Positions 28,661 to 29,935 of a stretch of 29,935 nt of DNA are shown one piece after another. The DNA lies in NCBI GenBank assembly GCA_017473285.1, contig JAFULP010000007.1, forward strand, positions 1 to 29,935. The letters run 5' to 3'. Below the pieces are notes generated by a model, which had not been told where the DNA came from, made no database searches, and saw nothing but the letters and a program-made list of their open reading frames with translations. The translations under genes were made by a program, and so were the position numbers. Each line of letters begins with the position of its first letter. Within the stretch, counting starts at the first letter, position 1. This DNA comes from Clostridia bacterium. GTDB lineage: Bacteria > Bacillota > Clostridia > Christensenellales > UBA1242.

Positions 28661-29644
28661 TTAAAATATATTTTCATTTTTTGGTGGTAATGAATTAATT
28701 TGTTGAGATAATTGTTCAATTATGTATTGCAAATCTTGCACAGTAAATGTAGGAGTGGTAAATGCGGCTGCGGCTTTGTGCCCTCCACCGCCAAAGTGTT
28801 GCGCCAATACGCTAACATCCAAATCTTCACGTCCCCTAAAACTTACATGCGTTTGATTGTTGCGTGGAGTTATAAGCACGGCACCTAATGCGTGCTTCAT
28901 ACAAAACGCTTGATTAATAATTGGATTTAAATCTTCTTGAGTGCCACCAGTAGATGCTAATTGTTCCTTAGTGATTTCCATAATCATAATGGTATCATTG
29001 TTATAAAACTTGGCACTATTCATCGCCATTGATAGCAGTTTAAACTGGGGCATACTATTAGAATTTAAAAAGTAGCGTATAATCTTATAGGTATCTATTC
29101 CTTTATTAATTAAATCCAAAACGGTTAAATATGTGTTTTTAGTCACAGAGTTGGTTGACAGGTTGTTGGTGTCGGTTATGATGCCCGCAAACAATTTACC
29201 CGCTGTGGATTTTGGCAAATCAAAGTTGGCATCTTTTAAAAGGTTATATATATTTTCACAGTTTGATGATATTGGATTAACCAAATTGGTTTGGGCAAAG
29301 CCTTTATTGGTTGCATGGTGGTCAATACAAATAGTGTGGGTTGAATTGTTAAACACATCAATATATTTACCAAGACGACCAATGCTGGCGGCATCCACGC
29401 ATATGCAAACATCGTAATGATTTAGTGGTTGAATATTAAAAGTTAAATCTTTAGTAAAGGGTTTAAATTCTTCAGCGATTGTGTCGCATTCAGCAAAACT
29501 GTGAACGGTGCAATTGGGGAAATTTAGGCTAATATAATCGCCGATGCTACTAATAGAACCAAAACAGTCCCCGTCAGGGTTAATATGACCTATAATGGCA
29601 ACATTTTTGGTACCAGATAGCATTTTGTTTATTTGTTTAATCAT
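28661..29644 (-). CDS. DHH/DHHA1 phosphoesterase, NrnA-like (oligoribonuclease/pAp phosphatase)
   Basis: NrnA-type enzymes degrade short RNA oligonucleotides and dephosphorylate pAp. The 327-residue protein has the DHH domain motifs GHINPDGDCFGS (H20, D24, D26), CVDAAS (D84), and the DHH signature IDHHATN (D108-H109-H110). The C-terminal DHHA1 domain has GGGGHKAAAAF (about 284-294). It lacks the extra domains of GdpP (membrane, GGDEF), so a soluble NrnA-type protein is likelier than a c-di-AMP phosphodiesterase, though related enzymes hydrolyse pApA. GGAG lies 6-7 nt before the ATG. A TATAAT box at 29688-29693 (minus strand) probably starts transcription. It lies next to the DnaA-box cluster. 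Confidence 0.9.
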   Translation of the reverse strand: MIKQINKMLSGTKNVAIIGHINPDGDCFGSISSIGDYISLNFPNCTVHSFAECDTIAEEFKPFTKDLTFNIQPLNHYDVCICVDAASIGRLGKYIDVFNNSTHTICIDHHATNKGFAQTNLVNPISSNCENIYNLLKDANFDLPKSTAGKLFAGIITDTNNLSTNSVTKNTYLTVLDLINKGIDTYKIIRYFLNSNSMPQFKLLSMAMNSAKFYNNDTIMIMEITKEQLASTGGTQEDLNPIINQAFCMKHALGAVLITPRNNQTHVSFRGREDLDVSVLAQHFGGGGHKAAAAFTTPTFTVQDLQYIIEQLSQQINSLPPKNENIF

Positions 29645-29831
29645 AATTACTCCAGTTAATAAGCGAAACTATTTAATAGTCTACGATATTATATGATAAT
29701 AAAAATAGCATCAACATTATAACACAATCACAAGGCTTTTCAAAACAAAAAAGCAAGAATATTGTCAAAAAATCTACGCACTAACATACGATTAAATGTT
29801 GTTGTAGGTATGCGATGCAGGACAAATATAT

Positions 29832-29902
29832 GGTGGATAAAATATATGCAATTAACCTTAAAAGTTATCCACATTTGGTTGATAACTCGGTGGATAACTT
29901 TT
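29832..29902. other. DnaA-box-like cluster, possible oriC
   Basis: Four DnaA-box-like sites lie in 66 bp: TTATCCACC on the minus strand (29832-29840), a perfect TTATCCACA on the plus strand (29865-29873), TTATCAACC on the minus strand (29877-29885) and TTATCCACC on the minus strand (29889-29897). Two sit in a perfect 13-bp inverted repeat, AAAAGTTATCCAC (29860-29872) with GTGGATAACTTTT (29890-29902). No gene covers 29645-29935. The window ends in AGGTGA, 7 nt, then GTG (29933-29935), which could be the start of a rightward gene such as dnaA. The minus-strand rpsF-ssb-rpsR operon just to the left fits the left flank of oriC in Bacillus; the absence of rpmH-rnpA does not. An origin, or a DnaA-regulated promoter, is inferred. 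Confidence 0.58.
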
Positions 29903-29935
29903 GTAATATGCTTAAAAATAGGTGATTTTTGAGTG

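Overview
The window is a 30 kb stretch of AT-rich bacterial chromosome carrying mostly housekeeping genes. It looks like a low-GC Gram-positive lineage (Bacillota, probably Clostridia-like). The signs are strong AAGGAG ribosome binding sites, sigma-A type promoters with 17-bp spacers, an rpsF-ssb-rpsR operon, a CxxC-type S18, a TasA/camelysin-like surface protein, a FakA-type domain, a DacF-like carboxypeptidase and almost exclusive use of TAA stops. I cannot name the species. No phage, transposase, CRISPR array or rRNA gene was seen.

Layout. 0-2.3 kb (+): tail of a YqeY/GatB-like gene, a small unknown gene, a frame broken by an in-frame stop, a 3-methyladenine DNA glycosylase, D-aminoacyl-tRNA deacylase and a small unknown gene. 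2.3-9.8 kb (+): metG, gyrB, gyrA and a RadC/JAB protein. 9.8-11.5 kb (-): a TasA-like membrane-anchored protein, a stand-alone FakA C-terminal domain and an Amidase_6 protein. 11.6-13.4 kb (+): glmS. 13.5-16.4 kb (-): Cu/Zn-SOD-like protein, a small unknown, tRNA-Arg(UCG), an unrecognised structured RNA that appears to share a transcript with that tRNA, a membrane protein and a radical SAM protein. 16.5-17.7 kb (+): an Ig-like surface protein and a 56-aa ferredoxin. 17.7-19.8 kb (-): yigZ-like and argS. 19.9-21.3 kb (+): signal peptidase I and an unknown membrane protein. 21.4-27.1 kb (-): prfB, a cell-surface polysaccharide-type group (two Wzy-like proteins and a PAP2 phosphatase) and rpsF-ssb-rpsR. 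27.3-28.5 kb (+): D,D-carboxypeptidase. 28.7-29.6 kb (-): NrnA-like DHH phosphoesterase. The last 100 bases hold a cluster of DnaA-box-like sites.

How the genes fit together. Translation (metG, argS, tRNA-Arg, prfB, dtd, rpsF, rpsR), DNA topology, replication and repair (gyrB, gyrA, ssb, the glycosylase, radC-like) and envelope building (glmS, PAP2, Wzy-like pair, carboxypeptidase, signal peptidase) dominate. The rpsF-ssb-rpsR operon on the minus strand just left of the DnaA-box cluster resembles the left side of oriC in Bacillus-type chromosomes, so the right edge may be the replication origin.

The most unusual signals are: (1) at least four genes, in two divergent pairs, whose -10 box lies only 6-7 nt before the ATG, implying leaderless mRNAs; (2) a multibranched RNA of about 140 nt that starts at a promoter, is closed by a 10-bp stem and lies directly upstream of tRNA-Arg; (3) the DnaA-box cluster with a 13-bp inverted repeat; (4) a prfB without the usual programmed frameshift; and (5) stand-alone or shortened versions of the FakA and YigZ families.
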